Below, in pieces: positions 63,616-64,000 of a stretch of 64,000 nucleotides of DNA (position 1 is the stretch's first letter; every line of letters begins with the position of its first letter). Location: NCBI GenBank assembly GCA_004194705.1, contig SADC01000006.1:124001-188000 (forward strand), given 5' to 3'. A model generated the notes under the pieces. That model searched no databases. It was not told the DNA's origin and worked only from the letters and a program-made list of their open reading frames with translations. Both the position numbers and the translations under genes were made by a program. This DNA is from Ditylenchus dipsaci (Eukaryota > Nematoda > Chromadorea > Rhabditida > Anguinidae).

Positions 63616-64000
63616 TATTTTTTAATACATCGTTCTGAAAATTTATGTGAATTAAAAATTATCGACACTCCAAGAACTTAGGTTATCATCCTATTTACAA
63701 AAATGAGTTCACCATCAATGGTTTTTCAGAGTTTTTTTTAAATATCCTATTTACTGTAAAAGTTTTATTACTTATTCTTTGGAAACTCATCGTTTGGTGC
63801 TTAAAGGCCATTTTTTGTAAAAAAAACTTGTCAAATTCCAAATCGGTTCAGTATAAACAAACATTTAAAAAAGAAAATTTTCAAGATTTTTTGAATTAAA
63901 TTTTTGTCTTGAGCGGATTTGAAATTTGACGATTTTTTAACTCCAAGAGCAGTTTCACATGCAAATTGACTATGTTGAACACGAATTTGGTGTCAGAATT

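Overview
The window reads as AT-rich nuclear DNA of a nematode. The evidence is independent of any single gene: interstitial (TTAGGC)n, which is the nematode telomere repeat; seven-transmembrane chemoreceptor exons of the nematode sra/srab kind; a gag of the type found in nematode K02A2.6-like gypsy elements; TIL-domain secreted proteins; and short introns with TTTTCAG-type acceptors. Genes are few, intron-rich and embedded in an unusually dense bed of terminal-inverted-repeat elements, many nested in one another.

Layout. 0-2.3 kb: broken chemoreceptor gene (minus). 2.4-5.5 kb: nested hAT-like element, mariner-type MITE, a tandem array whose 16-bp monomer equals a MITE end, a tRNA-like foldback. 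5.9-7.85 kb: secreted Thr-rich protein of unknown family. 10.1-15.8 kb: the best gene of the window, the mRNA-decapping enzyme DCP2, eleven exons, 818 codons in frame by my splice model. 18.2-23.8 kb and 29.9-36.3 kb: two tandem paralogues of a modular secreted TIL-domain protein; the second is fully intact (557 aa), the first has two 1-nt deletions in its signal-peptide exon. Between them lie stacked hAT-like elements with BED zinc-finger remnants. 36.8-41 kb: an unrecognised coding exon and a 1.3-kb-arm inverted repeat. 41.2-51 kb: tandemly duplicated sra/srab-type chemoreceptor genes, with a small 71-aa gene on the other strand inside the second copy. 52.8-57.9 kb: a relic of the left-edge chemoreceptor, a hAT element with a decayed transposase, and more word-repeat elements. 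58.2-61.05 kb: an RPB1 exon fragment and a histone H2B 3' exon split by a short LTR retrotransposon with a perfect 5-bp target duplication. 61.9 kb: tRNA-Phe(GAA). The last kilobases hold further MITEs.

The most distinctive pattern is a set of hAT-like elements, each proven by an 8-bp target-site duplication, whose arms are filled with many copies of one short word, and whose word differs from element to element. Two of them still carry BED zinc-finger exons, the domain by which hAT transposases are known to bind DNA. I infer that the words are subterminal transposase-binding sites that diversify together with the BED finger.

Splice models, element ends and frames were worked out by eye from the sequence; no database search was run. 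Several 1-nt frameshifts fall in homopolymers, so true decay cannot be told from sequencing error here.
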